Assembly (NCBI GenBank): GCA_017302435.1
Contig: JAFLDL010000006.1
Location: forward strand, 57,955 to 121,954
Length of the DNA stretch: 64,000 bases
Reading direction: 5' to 3'
From: Candidatus Accumulibacter necessarius
GTDB taxonomy: Bacteria; Pseudomonadota; Gammaproteobacteria; Burkholderiales; Rhodocyclaceae
In this document: positions 33,275-41,965 of the stretch, in pieces
Layout: every line of letters begins with the position of its first letter
Position numbering within the stretch: position 1 is the first letter of the stretch
Made by a program: the position numbers and the translations under genes
Notes under the pieces: model-generated
Databases searched by the model: none
Seen by the model: the letters and a program-made list of their open reading frames with translations, nothing else
What the model was told of the DNA's origin: nothing

Positions 33275-34501
33275 CTAAATTCCTCGGTTCGCCTCCTCCA
33301 GCATGCGCGGCGCATAGCGTTGCGTCAGGATCGGCCCCAGGATCGCCGTGACCAGCACCATGATCAGGACCGCGTTGAGCATGCGGGCATCGAGCAGCGG
33401 CTGGCCGGCGGCATTGAACGTCTTGTACGCCACCAGTGTCGCCGCCAGCGTTGCCGCAACCTGCGGGATCGTCAGCGACCACATCGTCCGGCGCGCTGCC
33501 GTGCCGTAGCCGAAGGCACGACCGCTGGTTTCCGCCGCAATCCATTTGCCGACAACGAGCGCGCCGATGATTCCCGCCGCCAGCAGAAAATCCTGGCTGA
33601 TGGTGCGAATCAGCTCAAACGGGTCGATCAGGAAACCGGTTGCGATGAAGAAGATCGGAATGAACAAGGTGTTGCCCATGAACTCCAGCTTGCCCTTCGC
33701 CGGCTTGTCCTTCACCGCCGCGTTCACCGCCAGTCCGGCAAGGAAGGTGCCGACGATGCCCGGCAGGTTGATCCACTCGGCAAGCAAGGCCGTTACCGCG
33801 AGAATGCCGAACATCAGGATGAAGTAGGTTTCTTCCTCGTCTTCGACCCGCCGCAACAGGTGTTCACCCGCACGCCCCAGCCCAAACAGCACGAGCGGGA
33901 CGAAGACGACGATCTCGACCACCTGGATGGTGATTCCCGGCACCGAAAAGCCGCTGGCGTACAAGGGAACGCAGATGGCGAACACGAGTAGCGACAGGGT
34001 GTCGGAAAGCACTGTCGCGCCGGTGACGACGACCATGGGTTCGAGGCGCCGCGCGCCCAGCCTGGCGACGATGGTCGAGCCGAGCATCGTGTGCGAGCTG
34101 AGCAGCGATCCGACGACGATTGCTGGCAGCAGGTCGTAGCCCAGCGATAGGGTGACCAGCGTTCCCAGCAGCAGGGGAACACTGGTCGTGACCACCCCGA
34201 AGCCGAGTGAGCGAAAGATTTTTTGCCGGAACAGCGTCAGGTCGATTTCCAGCCCCGCGAAGAACATCAGCAGCAGCATGCCGACTTCTGCAAAAAACTG
34301 CAGGACGGGATGTTGGGTTGGAAAGATGTCGAGCACGTGGGGACCGAACAGCACGCCGGCCAGCAGCAACCCGACCGCCTCCGGCAGATGGACGCGGCGC
34401 GACAAGCGCGGAATGATGACGATCAGCATCATGCAGACCGCAAACTTGGCCAATACGGGCAGGACTTCGACTGCCTTGTGCAGGTAATCGAGAATGAACA
34501 T
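33275..34501 (-). CDS. CPA2-family sodium/proton or potassium/proton exchanger, no RCK domain
   Basis: 408 residues, essentially all membrane helices (about 12). CPA2 hallmarks are LPEAVGLLLAGVLFGPH, FFAEVGMLLLMFFAGLEIDL, LGSTIVARLGA and LPGIVGTFLAGLAVNAAVKD. There is no C-terminal TrkA domain, unlike the antiporter at 1.8-3.9 kb. It should exchange monovalent cation for H+. The gene closes a long run of minus-strand genes; whether it belongs to the exported-protein cluster upstream is unclear because a remnant region lies between them. Confidence 0.88.
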   Translation of the reverse strand: MFILDYLHKAVEVLPVLAKFAVCMMLIVIIPRLSRRVHLPEAVGLLLAGVLFGPHVLDIFPTQHPVLQFFAEVGMLLLMFFAGLEIDLTLFRQKIFRSLGFGVVTTSVPLLLGTLVTLSLGYDLLPAIVVGSLLSSHTMLGSTIVARLGARRLEPMVVVTGATVLSDTLSLLVFAICVPLYASGFSVPGITIQVVEIVVFVPLVLFGLGRAGEHLLRRVEDEEETYFILMFGILAVTALLAEWINLPGIVGTFLAGLAVNAAVKDKPAKGKLEFMGNTLFIPIFFIATGFLIDPFELIRTISQDFLLAAGIIGALVVGKWIAAETSGRAFGYGTAARRTMWSLTIPQVAATLAATLVAYKTFNAAGQPLLDARMLNAVLIMVLVTAILGPILTQRYAPRMLEEANRGI

Positions 34502-34539
34502 GCCGCTATTCCTGAAACGAACTACTTGGCGAGGGTTGC

Positions 34540-34788
34540 CTATTCAAACCCTGTCCGGCACATGCCGCACGGTGCTTTGCCCGGGATGTCGAAGGCAAGG
34601 ATGCTGCCCGAGCCCGCCGCGCCGATATAAAGCGTTTCACGGTGAAGAATGTGGTGTACCGGCCTGGTCCGCCTGCGCCCCTTGATGCGCGCGACGAGCC
34701 GCCCGGTTTTCACTTCAAAAACCTTGACGGCGTCTCCTGCCTCATCCGCCACGTAGAGATGCTTGCGGTGGACGACGATACCCCGCAC
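34540..34788 (-). pseudogene. Beta-propeller (NHL/YVTN-like) fragment
   Basis: The minus frame begins with GTG at 34788 directly after an in-frame TAA. It reads as roughly two propeller strands (LYVADEAGDAVKVFEVKTGRL; LYIGAAGSGSILAFD) and stops. A full propeller needs five to eight such units, so this is a fragment. The frame upstream of the TAA (to 34893) ends in SHVVLDEHGKPRH and may be the tail of another lost gene. The whole interval 34502-34893 thus holds scraps and no intact gene. Confidence 0.45.
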
Positions 34789-34893
34789 TTAGTGCCGGGG
34801 CTTGCCATGCTCGTCGAGCACGACGTGAGACCTTGCGGCGCCGGCACGTTCGTGGGCGCACTGTCGCCGACTTCGGGAGGTGACCGTGGCGAG

Positions 34894-35724
34894 TCACTGG
34901 ATAGCAACCCCGCGCAACTCCGCAAAACGCCTGGCGACGAGTAACGACCACTTGTCGAAGGCCTCCTTTGCATACTGCCAGGCCTGGAACGAACTCATAT
35001 AGCCGTTCGCCCAGGTCTGGGCCGCGCCGACCGCGCTGCTGTTGACGTTCGCGGCGTACTTGCGCCCGATCTCGGTATCGCGGCATTCGGCGATGACCTG
35101 ACCATTGGCGCCGTCACGGAACTGCATCTCCATGCCGGTTTCACCCAGGTAGGGGGTCGACCCTGCCGGGCGGCCGGTGGCCACCCCGGAGCCCGCTTCG
35201 GCGACGAAGCCGTAGGGAATCAGCGTTCCCGCCAGGCTGTCGGTCACCGTCGTCGGCACGAGGTCGGTCAGTGCGATGCGAATCACCACGACGCCCGGCC
35301 CGGCCTTGTCGACGACCTGCATCTGCGGTTTCAAGGCCTTGACCAGCGAAGCGTGGAAGTAGTCGGTCAGCGTCTTGAGATCGCTGGGGTCGATCATCTT
35401 GACCTCGCCCTCCTTCTGGCCCTTGGGCGGCGCCAGCGAGACGACGATGCGCGAGACCAGGACCTTGTCGAACTTCTTCGGGTCAAGACGGGGGTCACGC
35501 CAGCATTCGATGCCGTCCAGCGCCGACATGGGCCGCAGGCGCGCGTAATCGCTCAGGAAGCCGCTCCTGGTCAGGCGCGCCGAATCGGTCGCGGTCACGC
35601 TGGTGCCGCTGCCCAGCGCGGCGTCGTAGGTCTGGCAACCGGCGGACAGGAACGTGGCGCCGGCAATGAGGTAGATGCCCAGGCCGCGGACGGCACGGGC
35701 AGAAGTCGTTGTCCTGAAATTCAT
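34894..35724 (-). CDS. DUF3313-type lipoprotein
   Basis: 276 residues from the ATG at 35724. A signal peptide ends in the lipobox LSAGC with Cys30, so a lipid-anchored envelope protein is expected. The mature part fits DUF3313 (SGFLSDYARLRPM near the start; FVAEAGSGVATGRPAG; ECRDTEIGRKYAAN). The family is of unknown function. The residue after the Cys is Gln, not Asp, which favours transfer to the outer membrane under the +2 rule of E. coli. It is downstream of the beta-barrel gene by 79 bp and likely the last intact member of the exported cluster. Confidence 0.83.
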   Translation of the reverse strand: MNFRTTTSARAVRGLGIYLIAGATFLSAGCQTYDAALGSGTSVTATDSARLTRSGFLSDYARLRPMSALDGIECWRDPRLDPKKFDKVLVSRIVVSLAPPKGQKEGEVKMIDPSDLKTLTDYFHASLVKALKPQMQVVDKAGPGVVVIRIALTDLVPTTVTDSLAGTLIPYGFVAEAGSGVATGRPAGSTPYLGETGMEMQFRDGANGQVIAECRDTEIGRKYAANVNSSAVGAAQTWANGYMSSFQAWQYAKEAFDKWSLLVARRFAELRGVAIQ

Positions 35725-35803
35725 GGTGTTCTGTTCCTCTGGATTGATAGCGAGTAATTCGGTTTTCCGGGCGGATACCATCATCGGCATGTCGAGGCGC
35801 CCT

Positions 35804-36619
35804 TCACTTCGGGAACATGAACTGCACCTGCGCCCGAATCTGCCAGTTTGCCCCGTCGTCCGGGGTGACCACATTGTAGTACGCCGACAACTGCGTATTC
35901 ACCGGCAAACGACCGAGGTGGAATATCTTGCCGACGCCGCCGCCGACCGGCACCGTCCACCGCTGGCTGCTCTCGGCCTTCCAGTCGACGGTGATGATCG
36001 GGGCGCTGGTGATGTAGAAACCGCCGTCAAAGTTGTAGTTGACGAAAGGCTGGATCAGGCCGTTGTTGTAAGAGCCGCCCTGCTTGTTGTCGGAGAGCGA
36101 CCAGATATTGTTGACCAGCACGCCGTACACCCACGGATCGCCCTTTTCCAGGTGCAAGACTACCGCCGATGCCCCAAGACCCCAGTTGCGGTTGCCGAGA
36201 TCCGAGTTGCTGTTGGTCGGCAGTTGCACCACCGGCCCAGCGCCCCAGATCCAGGCGCCGGGCTTGGCCGGCGAGAGGAAGGCGGTGAACACGGTATCGC
36301 CGATGCCGTTGGTCCGATCACCATCTGGGAGTGGCTGCGAGATCACCGGCACAATGGTACGGGTGATGATGTTCCATTCGTCGCTCACCGAGATGGGGAT
36401 CACCGGCTGGATGTTGAGGATGTTCTGGTTGCGGTTGTCCGGCCCGACGTTCAGGTTGGTGTTGTTCTGGAACGGCACGCTGATCAGGTTGCCAACCGGG
36501 TTCTGGGCGAGCTTGGCCAGTTCCTCGGCGCTCAGTTCGGCATAAGCCGGTGCGGCGGCGAGCAGTGTGGCGGTCAACGCCGAAAGAGCACCGAATCTTG
36601 TCGTGGTGGTGGAGGTCAT
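35804..36619 (-). CDS. Outer-membrane beta-barrel-like exported protein
   Basis: 271 residues with AGGGAG ahead of the ATG. A Sec signal peptide ends at APAYAE (about residue 27). The mature part consists of alternating amphipathic strands (NNTNLNVGPDNRNQNILNIQ; WGLGASAVVLHLEKGD; FYITSAPIITVDWKA) and ends in an aromatic-type strand VQFMFPK. This resembles proteins labelled neuromedin-U-like or MetA-pathway phenol-degradation barrels. Function unknown; a small outer-membrane channel is plausible. It lies between the propeller and DUF3313 genes. Confidence 0.78.
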   Translation of the reverse strand: MTSTTTTRFGALSALTATLLAAAPAYAELSAEELAKLAQNPVGNLISVPFQNNTNLNVGPDNRNQNILNIQPVIPISVSDEWNIITRTIVPVISQPLPDGDRTNGIGDTVFTAFLSPAKPGAWIWGAGPVVQLPTNSNSDLGNRNWGLGASAVVLHLEKGDPWVYGVLVNNIWSLSDNKQGGSYNNGLIQPFVNYNFDGGFYITSAPIITVDWKAESSQRWTVPVGGGVGKIFHLGRLPVNTQLSAYYNVVTPDDGANWQIRAQVQFMFPK

Positions 36620-36676
36620 TGAATGCTCCCTGATAGAAAAAGAATCCTGGCCGCAAAGTGGCCAGGAATGAAATGC

Positions 36677-38746
36677 TTAAAGCGGACGAGCCGGCCCGAT
36701 CTGCGGCGAACGCACCGGCTTTGCCATGCCGAAGAAGATCACCACGCCCTGGCCGCCGCAGCGGGTGGACAGCGCTTCGGCTGCGCCGGGGTAGCAACTG
36801 TCGATGTCCTGCCAGTTGTTCATGGCCCAGACGTCGCCCGCCGGGCCGACGGCGATGTCGGTCTGCAACTGCAGGCCACCGCCGACATAGCCGCCGGGCG
36901 GCGAGATCTGGTCGCCGGTCTTGAATCCGGGCGGGCAGTTCTCGGTGCGCACGCCGCACAGTTGGACGATCGGGCTCGCCGGCATCGCGAAGTTGGAAAC
37001 CCAGAGGTTATCGTTGCCGTCGACCACCACGGCCCACGGTCCGGGCAGACCACCCCCCCTGAACGGCGAACCCGGCAACTGCGTACCATCCGGGCGCAGC
37101 ACGGTGATGCTGCCACTGCCGCCCTTTTGTTCGGACATGGTCTTGGTCAGGTAGTCGGAGGCCGAGAGCACGCCGCCGGTCTTCAGATGCGCCGCCATGT
37201 CAACCATGTGCGCCAGGCCGAGCAAACCGGCGCCGAAGCGGTTGGTCACCCAGACGTTGCCCTGGCTGTCGATGTTCAGGTCGCTGTTGTTGGAGCGCAC
37301 GTCGAAGCGTTCGGCCCTGGTCGGGTCGGCTGCCGGAAAACGGATCACGTGGACCGAACTGTCCGACACCCAGATGCGGTCCTGCTGGTCGATCGCCAGA
37401 TGGAACGGTGCGGTGAATGACTTGCACGGCTCGCCGCTGTCGCCCTCGCAGACGATACGGCCGCTAGTCCAGTCACCCTTCGGGAAATACAGCAACTGGC
37501 GCTTGGAAATCCCCAGCGCCCATACGTCGCCGTTCGGCGCGGTGATGATGCCCTGCATCAGTCCGAGTTTGCCGCCGAAATTGATCCCATCGGGCGGGGT
37601 CAGCGGCTTGCCGTTCTTGTCGAACACGGCAATGGATTTGCTGCCATAGCTCGCAAGCCAGACGTTGCCCTTGAGGTCGATGGCGGCGCCGAAGGTGCCA
37701 CCCTGCATGCCACCGCCGGCAAAACCCGTCGTGATCGGCGACAGAGGCTTGCCGTTGGGGTCGAACTTGCTGGCGTTGCCTTGCCAGAGCGCGTCGCTCG
37801 CCTGCCAGCCGATGGTGAAGTTGTTGCCCACCCAGAGGTTGCCTTCGGCGTCGAACATCGCCTTGCCGCCGGCCCGGTAGCCACCACCGTCGAACTTCAG
37901 CGGCAACACCCAGGCGCTGGGGGCAAACTGCAGGTAAGGCATGAACGGCACCGGGCGCATGGTCTTGCCCTGTGGAACTGGATAAAACTGCTCAAGCAGG
38001 GCGAATACCCGCTGCGGCTGATACCAGGGCGCCCTGGCAATCGCCTGAGCCGCGCTTAGCGTGTCGACGGGTGTTGCGCCGGCCGGCCCCTTCGCCGCAG
38101 CGAACAGGGAACCGCAGGCATCGGCCTTCACCAACATCACGCAACCGGAAAGCGCATTGGCCAGCGTGGCGAAATTGGCCATCGTCGGCGTCTGGCCACT
38201 ATTGAGCGGGTCCTGGATCGTGCCGCCCCAGCCACCGGTGGCGAGATCGACGAAACTCGGGACGTTGCCGGCGGCGATCTTCAGTTGCAACGGCTGCGCC
38301 TGGATCGTCGTACCGTTGATGAACTGGTTGTGCGTCCACACCGAGGCGACCGTAGTCATCTCGTTGATCGTGACCTTGGCCGGCGGTGTGTTGCCGAGCA
38401 CCGTCATCAGGGCGATAGCCGGGTTGCTGCCAGCAGCCTTGTTGGCGGTCGGCTGACCGCCCTGAGCGACCAGGTAGACGGTGGAATCAGCAGGGGTAGC
38501 AGGCGCCGTCAGCGTGAAGCGGCCATCGGCGCCGCTGCGTGCCTGCGCCAGTTGTTTCGGTGCGCCGGCACTGGCGGCCCAGAGGGTGACGGTGGAATTG
38601 GCAACCGGCGCGCCGCCGCCGAGGACCTGACCCTTCAGCGTCGCCGCCAGCGCAGAACCGGCCGGCAGCATGCCGGCGACAGCAAGTGCCAGAATGGATA
38701 CTGGACCCGCGACTGCATTTCTTCCTTTATTCAGATCACTGTTCAC
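36677..38746 (-). CDS. Large exported beta-propeller protein with N-terminal carboxypeptidase-like regulatory domain
   Basis: 689 residues from GTG at 38746 (AAGGA six bases upstream). A signal peptide ends in GSALAA (~33). Residues ~36-110 look like a CarboxypepD_reg/Ig-like beta domain (VLGGGAPVANSTVTLWAA). The rest has repeated NHL/SMP-30-like blades of the form N-V-W-V/A (EGNLWVGNNF; KGNVWLASYG; NGDVWALGIS; QDRIWVSDSS; QGNVWVTNRF; NDNLWVSNFA; AGDVWAMNNW), about seven blades. Cys pairs suggest periplasmic or surface location. It could bind a polymer or a protein partner. Unusual for its size and the N-terminal domain. Confidence 0.8.
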   Translation of the reverse strand: MNSDLNKGRNAVAGPVSILALAVAGMLPAGSALAATLKGQVLGGGAPVANSTVTLWAASAGAPKQLAQARSGADGRFTLTAPATPADSTVYLVAQGGQPTANKAAGSNPAIALMTVLGNTPPAKVTINEMTTVASVWTHNQFINGTTIQAQPLQLKIAAGNVPSFVDLATGGWGGTIQDPLNSGQTPTMANFATLANALSGCVMLVKADACGSLFAAAKGPAGATPVDTLSAAQAIARAPWYQPQRVFALLEQFYPVPQGKTMRPVPFMPYLQFAPSAWVLPLKFDGGGYRAGGKAMFDAEGNLWVGNNFTIGWQASDALWQGNASKFDPNGKPLSPITTGFAGGGMQGGTFGAAIDLKGNVWLASYGSKSIAVFDKNGKPLTPPDGINFGGKLGLMQGIITAPNGDVWALGISKRQLLYFPKGDWTSGRIVCEGDSGEPCKSFTAPFHLAIDQQDRIWVSDSSVHVIRFPAADPTRAERFDVRSNNSDLNIDSQGNVWVTNRFGAGLLGLAHMVDMAAHLKTGGVLSASDYLTKTMSEQKGGSGSITVLRPDGTQLPGSPFRGGGLPGPWAVVVDGNDNLWVSNFAMPASPIVQLCGVRTENCPPGFKTGDQISPPGGYVGGGLQLQTDIAVGPAGDVWAMNNWQDIDSCYPGAAEALSTRCGGQGVVIFFGMAKPVRSPQIGPARPL

Positions 38747-38808
38747 TTTTTTCCTTGTAGAACGAATGGACCGCAACATGCTGCGCCGGGCAGGCCTGCC
38801 TGCGCCGA

Positions 38809-41391
38809 TTAGCGCCGGCCGCCAAAACGACCACCGAAGCCCCCACCTCCGAAGCGGCCACCGAAGCCGCCGCCACCGAAGCTGCCACCGCCAAAACGGT
38901 CGCCGCCAAAACGGTCGCCGCCAAAGTCGCCGCCACCAAACCGGTCGCCAAAGTCGCCGCCACCGAAGCCTCCGGCCCGGCTCTCGAAACCGCTGCGCGC
39001 CTGCTGCTCGCGGTCGGCCCATGAGGTGTCGCCACCGGCCGATTGCCAGCCGCCGGCGCCGTGCTGCTGCCAGCCGCTGCCCGTGTTCCGGTAGGCATTG
39101 CCATCGGCACCCGCGTAATGGTTGCCGAACAGGCCGCTCGACGTGTAGCTCTTGCTCTGTCCGGTCTGCGCATCATAGGCACTGACCGTATGCTGGGCGC
39201 CAAAGCCATCGGGGCCGGCCGTGGCTGCGGCCGATCTGCTTATCGAACTGCCGCCCGGGCCGGTGGCCGAGACGCTCGATCCATAGGAACGCTGCCCGGT
39301 TTCGGTATTGTAGGAACCGCCGCGTGCCACGTTGCCGCTGGTGCCGCCGGCGGTGTTGAATGTCCGGTCATAGCCGCGCTGGGCCTGGCCGGTCTCCGGG
39401 TTATAGCTGCGTCCGGCGGCGTATGAACCGCTCGTTCCCGTGCGCAAGTTGCTGTAGTTGCCTGTCGCGGATGTGCCGATCTTGCCATCGGCGTTGGCAT
39501 ACCAGTTCCGTGTCCCGGAATAAACCGTGTTTCCCCAGTGACCATAGACGCCGGCGCTGGTCGACCCGCAGCACGGATAGCCCCAGTACCCCGGGTGGTA
39601 GTAACCGGCACCCCAATAGGGAACCGCCCAGGCCGCAGTGGCCAGGCCAAGGCCGAAGCCGAAGGCATAGCCGACGTAGGGGTTGTAGATCGGGGCAGCG
39701 GCCAATCCCCAGGTGTAAGGCGCCGCATACCAGTACGAGCCAATCCACGGCGTGTAGGTGTAGCCCGTGCCATAGACCACCACCCCGTCGGGGGAAACGA
39801 CCGTGCCGAGGTATCCCGGGGTGTATCCGACATAGGCCACTTCCGGGCTGGCGCCATAGACCTGCACATAAGTCACATAGTGCAGCGCTGAACTGGCCGG
39901 AATGCTGTAGATCACCGGCGGCACGCTGGTCGCGACGACCCACGGGCCGGACAGCGCGGGGGCCGAGAACCAGACGCCCGCTTCGAGCCCGAAATAGCTG
40001 TTCTGGCTGACCTGGATGATCGGTTGCTGCGCGTTGGCGACGTAGCGTAGCGGCGTTCCGTCGATGGCGCGGTAGGCCGGGGCACCGTCGAAGACCGGCG
40101 TGAACTTCGGCCCATTGACGAGTGGAACAGCGGCCGTCTGCGGTATCGAATTGGCGATCAGCGCCTCCTGCGCCTGCGGCGTGCCGGCAACCGATGCCAG
40201 TACGACGCCGGCGGGTGCTTCCTTTGGAATCCGCGCGAAGTCGGCGGGCAGGCTGTTCGATGGCGTGAAGGTCCATGGTCCACCCAGGGATGACGCGCGA
40301 TACCAGCGTCCGGAGAGCAGGGTGTAGTAGTCGTTGTTCGCCGTATTGACCAGCACGTCGGCGGTCGTGTTTTCGGCCCACAACAGCGACGTCCCGGTGA
40401 CCGGGATAAAGTTCGGTTGCCCCTTGAAGACGACCAGTTCGGCCGGCACCTGCGTGACATGGATGGCCGGTGCGCCAGCCGCCAGGGTTGGCTTCGGGTC
40501 GGCGCGCGGGCCGCCATCGAGCAGATCCACGATGCCTTCTTTCGCGAGATTCTGCGCGAGGTCGTCGAGCCCGAGCGGCGTGGTTGGCGCAACGACCCAC
40601 GGCCCGTCGAGCGAAGGCGCCGACATCCAGCCATCCAGGACATGCAGGTACCAGGTGCGATCCTTCCGGACCCGGGCGATCAGGGCCTGGGTGTTGATGA
40701 TGCGCTCGAAGCGCGTGTCGGGAACCTTCCTGATGCTAGGCGCACCATCGATCGGCACCAGGATCGCCGGCGAATAGCTGATGATGACTTTGGGTGGGGT
40801 GTTGTTGACCTGTACCGTTTTTGGCTTGACCGTCTGCGACGCCGCCAGCTCTCCCGCCAGCAGGTCGAGGGACATGGTCGCCATGGCAACGGGCAACTGC
40901 GCCTGCAACTGCTGCAGGTAGGCAAGCCCGTTGTCAGGTAGCGTCGGGAATTTGGCCTGCGTCAGCACGAGCTCGTTCAGGGCGACCGTGCGCGACGAGG
41001 CATCGACGTGGGTGCGCGCGGTGCCGAAGACCACGCCGAAAGTCTCATCCCTCGCCCCGCTTGCCTTGACCGAGACGGCCGCGCGGAAACTGAGCGTGTT
41101 CCCGGACCAGCTGTTCACCTGGGGCAGGTAGATTTCTGCGGATGCATTGGCAAGGGCGACCTGGCGTGGCCATGGATCGGCCTGAATCTGGGTTGGGACC
41201 GCGGACTGGTTGTCCGCGCCAGGCGTGCTGGCCTGCCCGCCAAGCTGCGGATCGACCGCGAGCGGCTGCATCTGGACATCCATGCCCGGGCTGTAGGACG
41301 CTGGGGTATTCTGGTTGGCGCAACCCGCCAGACCAATAACCGTCGAGCCAAGCAGCGAGGCGGCGAGCCGGGAGCGATTTCTTGCTTTCAT
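38809..41391 (-). CDS. Large lipoprotein with GPW repeats and Gly-rich tail
   Basis: 860 residues. A lipobox IGLAGC places the lipidated Cys near residue 24. The first half holds at least three W-x-x-A/S-x-x-L-x-GPW repeats (DGWMSAPSLDGPWVVAP; GRWYRASSLGGPWTFTP; GVWFSAPALSGPWVVAT). A region rich in Tyr/Gly/Trp follows (~500-620: YTYTPWIGSYWYAAPYTWGL), then NTETGQ-type repeats (~640-720). The last ~55 residues are almost only Gly, Phe, Arg and Asp. Related proteins are labelled carbohydrate-binding V/XII-like, with unknown function. A matrix or surface polymer role is inferred. It sits in the middle of the exported cluster. Confidence 0.8.
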   Translation of the reverse strand: MKARNRSRLAASLLGSTVIGLAGCANQNTPASYSPGMDVQMQPLAVDPQLGGQASTPGADNQSAVPTQIQADPWPRQVALANASAEIYLPQVNSWSGNTLSFRAAVSVKASGARDETFGVVFGTARTHVDASSRTVALNELVLTQAKFPTLPDNGLAYLQQLQAQLPVAMATMSLDLLAGELAASQTVKPKTVQVNNTPPKVIISYSPAILVPIDGAPSIRKVPDTRFERIINTQALIARVRKDRTWYLHVLDGWMSAPSLDGPWVVAPTTPLGLDDLAQNLAKEGIVDLLDGGPRADPKPTLAAGAPAIHVTQVPAELVVFKGQPNFIPVTGTSLLWAENTTADVLVNTANNDYYTLLSGRWYRASSLGGPWTFTPSNSLPADFARIPKEAPAGVVLASVAGTPQAQEALIANSIPQTAAVPLVNGPKFTPVFDGAPAYRAIDGTPLRYVANAQQPIIQVSQNSYFGLEAGVWFSAPALSGPWVVATSVPPVIYSIPASSALHYVTYVQVYGASPEVAYVGYTPGYLGTVVSPDGVVVYGTGYTYTPWIGSYWYAAPYTWGLAAAPIYNPYVGYAFGFGLGLATAAWAVPYWGAGYYHPGYWGYPCCGSTSAGVYGHWGNTVYSGTRNWYANADGKIGTSATGNYSNLRTGTSGSYAAGRSYNPETGQAQRGYDRTFNTAGGTSGNVARGGSYNTETGQRSYGSSVSATGPGGSSISRSAAATAGPDGFGAQHTVSAYDAQTGQSKSYTSSGLFGNHYAGADGNAYRNTGSGWQQHGAGGWQSAGGDTSWADREQQARSGFESRAGGFGGGDFGDRFGGGDFGGDRFGGDRFGGGSFGGGGFGGRFGGGGFGGRFGGRR
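38812..38975 (-). repeat. Gly/Phe/Arg-rich tandem codon repeats
   Basis: The 3' end of the large lipoprotein gene is a run of short units built on GGGF, GGRF and GGDRF codons. At DNA level it reads as imperfect 9-24 bp tandem repeats (ccgccaccgaa, ccgccaaaacggt), prone to slippage. Copy number may differ between strains. It is protein-level repetition, not a CRISPR or satellite. Confidence 0.8.
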
Positions 41392-41513
41392 CTTGCTGTC
41401 TTTCTATCCATTCTGAATGTAAGGGGGTTTGTGAGCGCGGACTGAATACTCACGGGCCGCATGATAGAGGCCCGCGAACGGGTTGGACCGGGAGGACGCC
41501 GCAGTCGCTGCCA

Positions 41514-41915
41514 CTACAAGGGTGGATTAAAGGCAAAATTTCGCTGCTCGATCGTCCGGCCCTTGCCATCCAGGATCGCTACGGTCCAGTTGCCCGTCCA
41601 TTCTTCCTGCATATTCATCTTCGACCAGGCCGGCTGGCGCGGACTGGTGACCTGAACGGCCGTTTCCTGCATGCGTTTGCCCTCGAGGCTCCAAAGGAAG
41701 GTCACCGTTTGACCGTTCAGGCCGAGGAGTTCGCCGTAGAAGTAGACGACCGGGGTCGAGTTGGTGAACTGCTGGCGGAAATCAACGGGGGCACCGTCCG
41801 CGATGTTGGCGGTGAACGTCGCGTTTGCAACCGAGCCGCCGTCCTGCGCAAACGCAACTGGCCCCGACAAGGCCACGGCAAACACCAATGCCATTGTTGA
41901 AGGTGGAATCCTCAT
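41514..41915 (-). CDS. DUF2914-like exported protein
   Basis: 133 residues from the ATG at 41915 with AAGGAG nearby. A signal peptide ends in AFAQ (~23). The mature domain matches the DUF2914 pattern (PVVYFYGELLGLNGQTVTFL; then SKMNMQEEWTGNWTVAILD). DUF2914 is a small beta-sandwich of unknown function, found alone or at the end of membrane proteins. It starts the run of exported proteins downstream of the chimeric gene. No catalytic motif is seen. Confidence 0.72.
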   Translation of the reverse strand: MRIPPSTMALVFAVALSGPVAFAQDGGSVANATFTANIADGAPVDFRQQFTNSTPVVYFYGELLGLNGQTVTFLWSLEGKRMQETAVQVTSPRQPAWSKMNMQEEWTGNWTVAILDGKGRTIEQRNFAFNPPL

Positions 41916-41965
41916 ACTGTTTCTCCTTAAAAAAGTCAGCGATGCGCGGGTCCGGTCACACCCTC

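Noticed and set aside
38812-38975. Repeated short DNA units that at first look like a CRISPR or satellite array
   Set aside because: The units are codon repeats of a Gly/Phe/Arg-rich protein tail, with no constant repeat length and no unique spacers.
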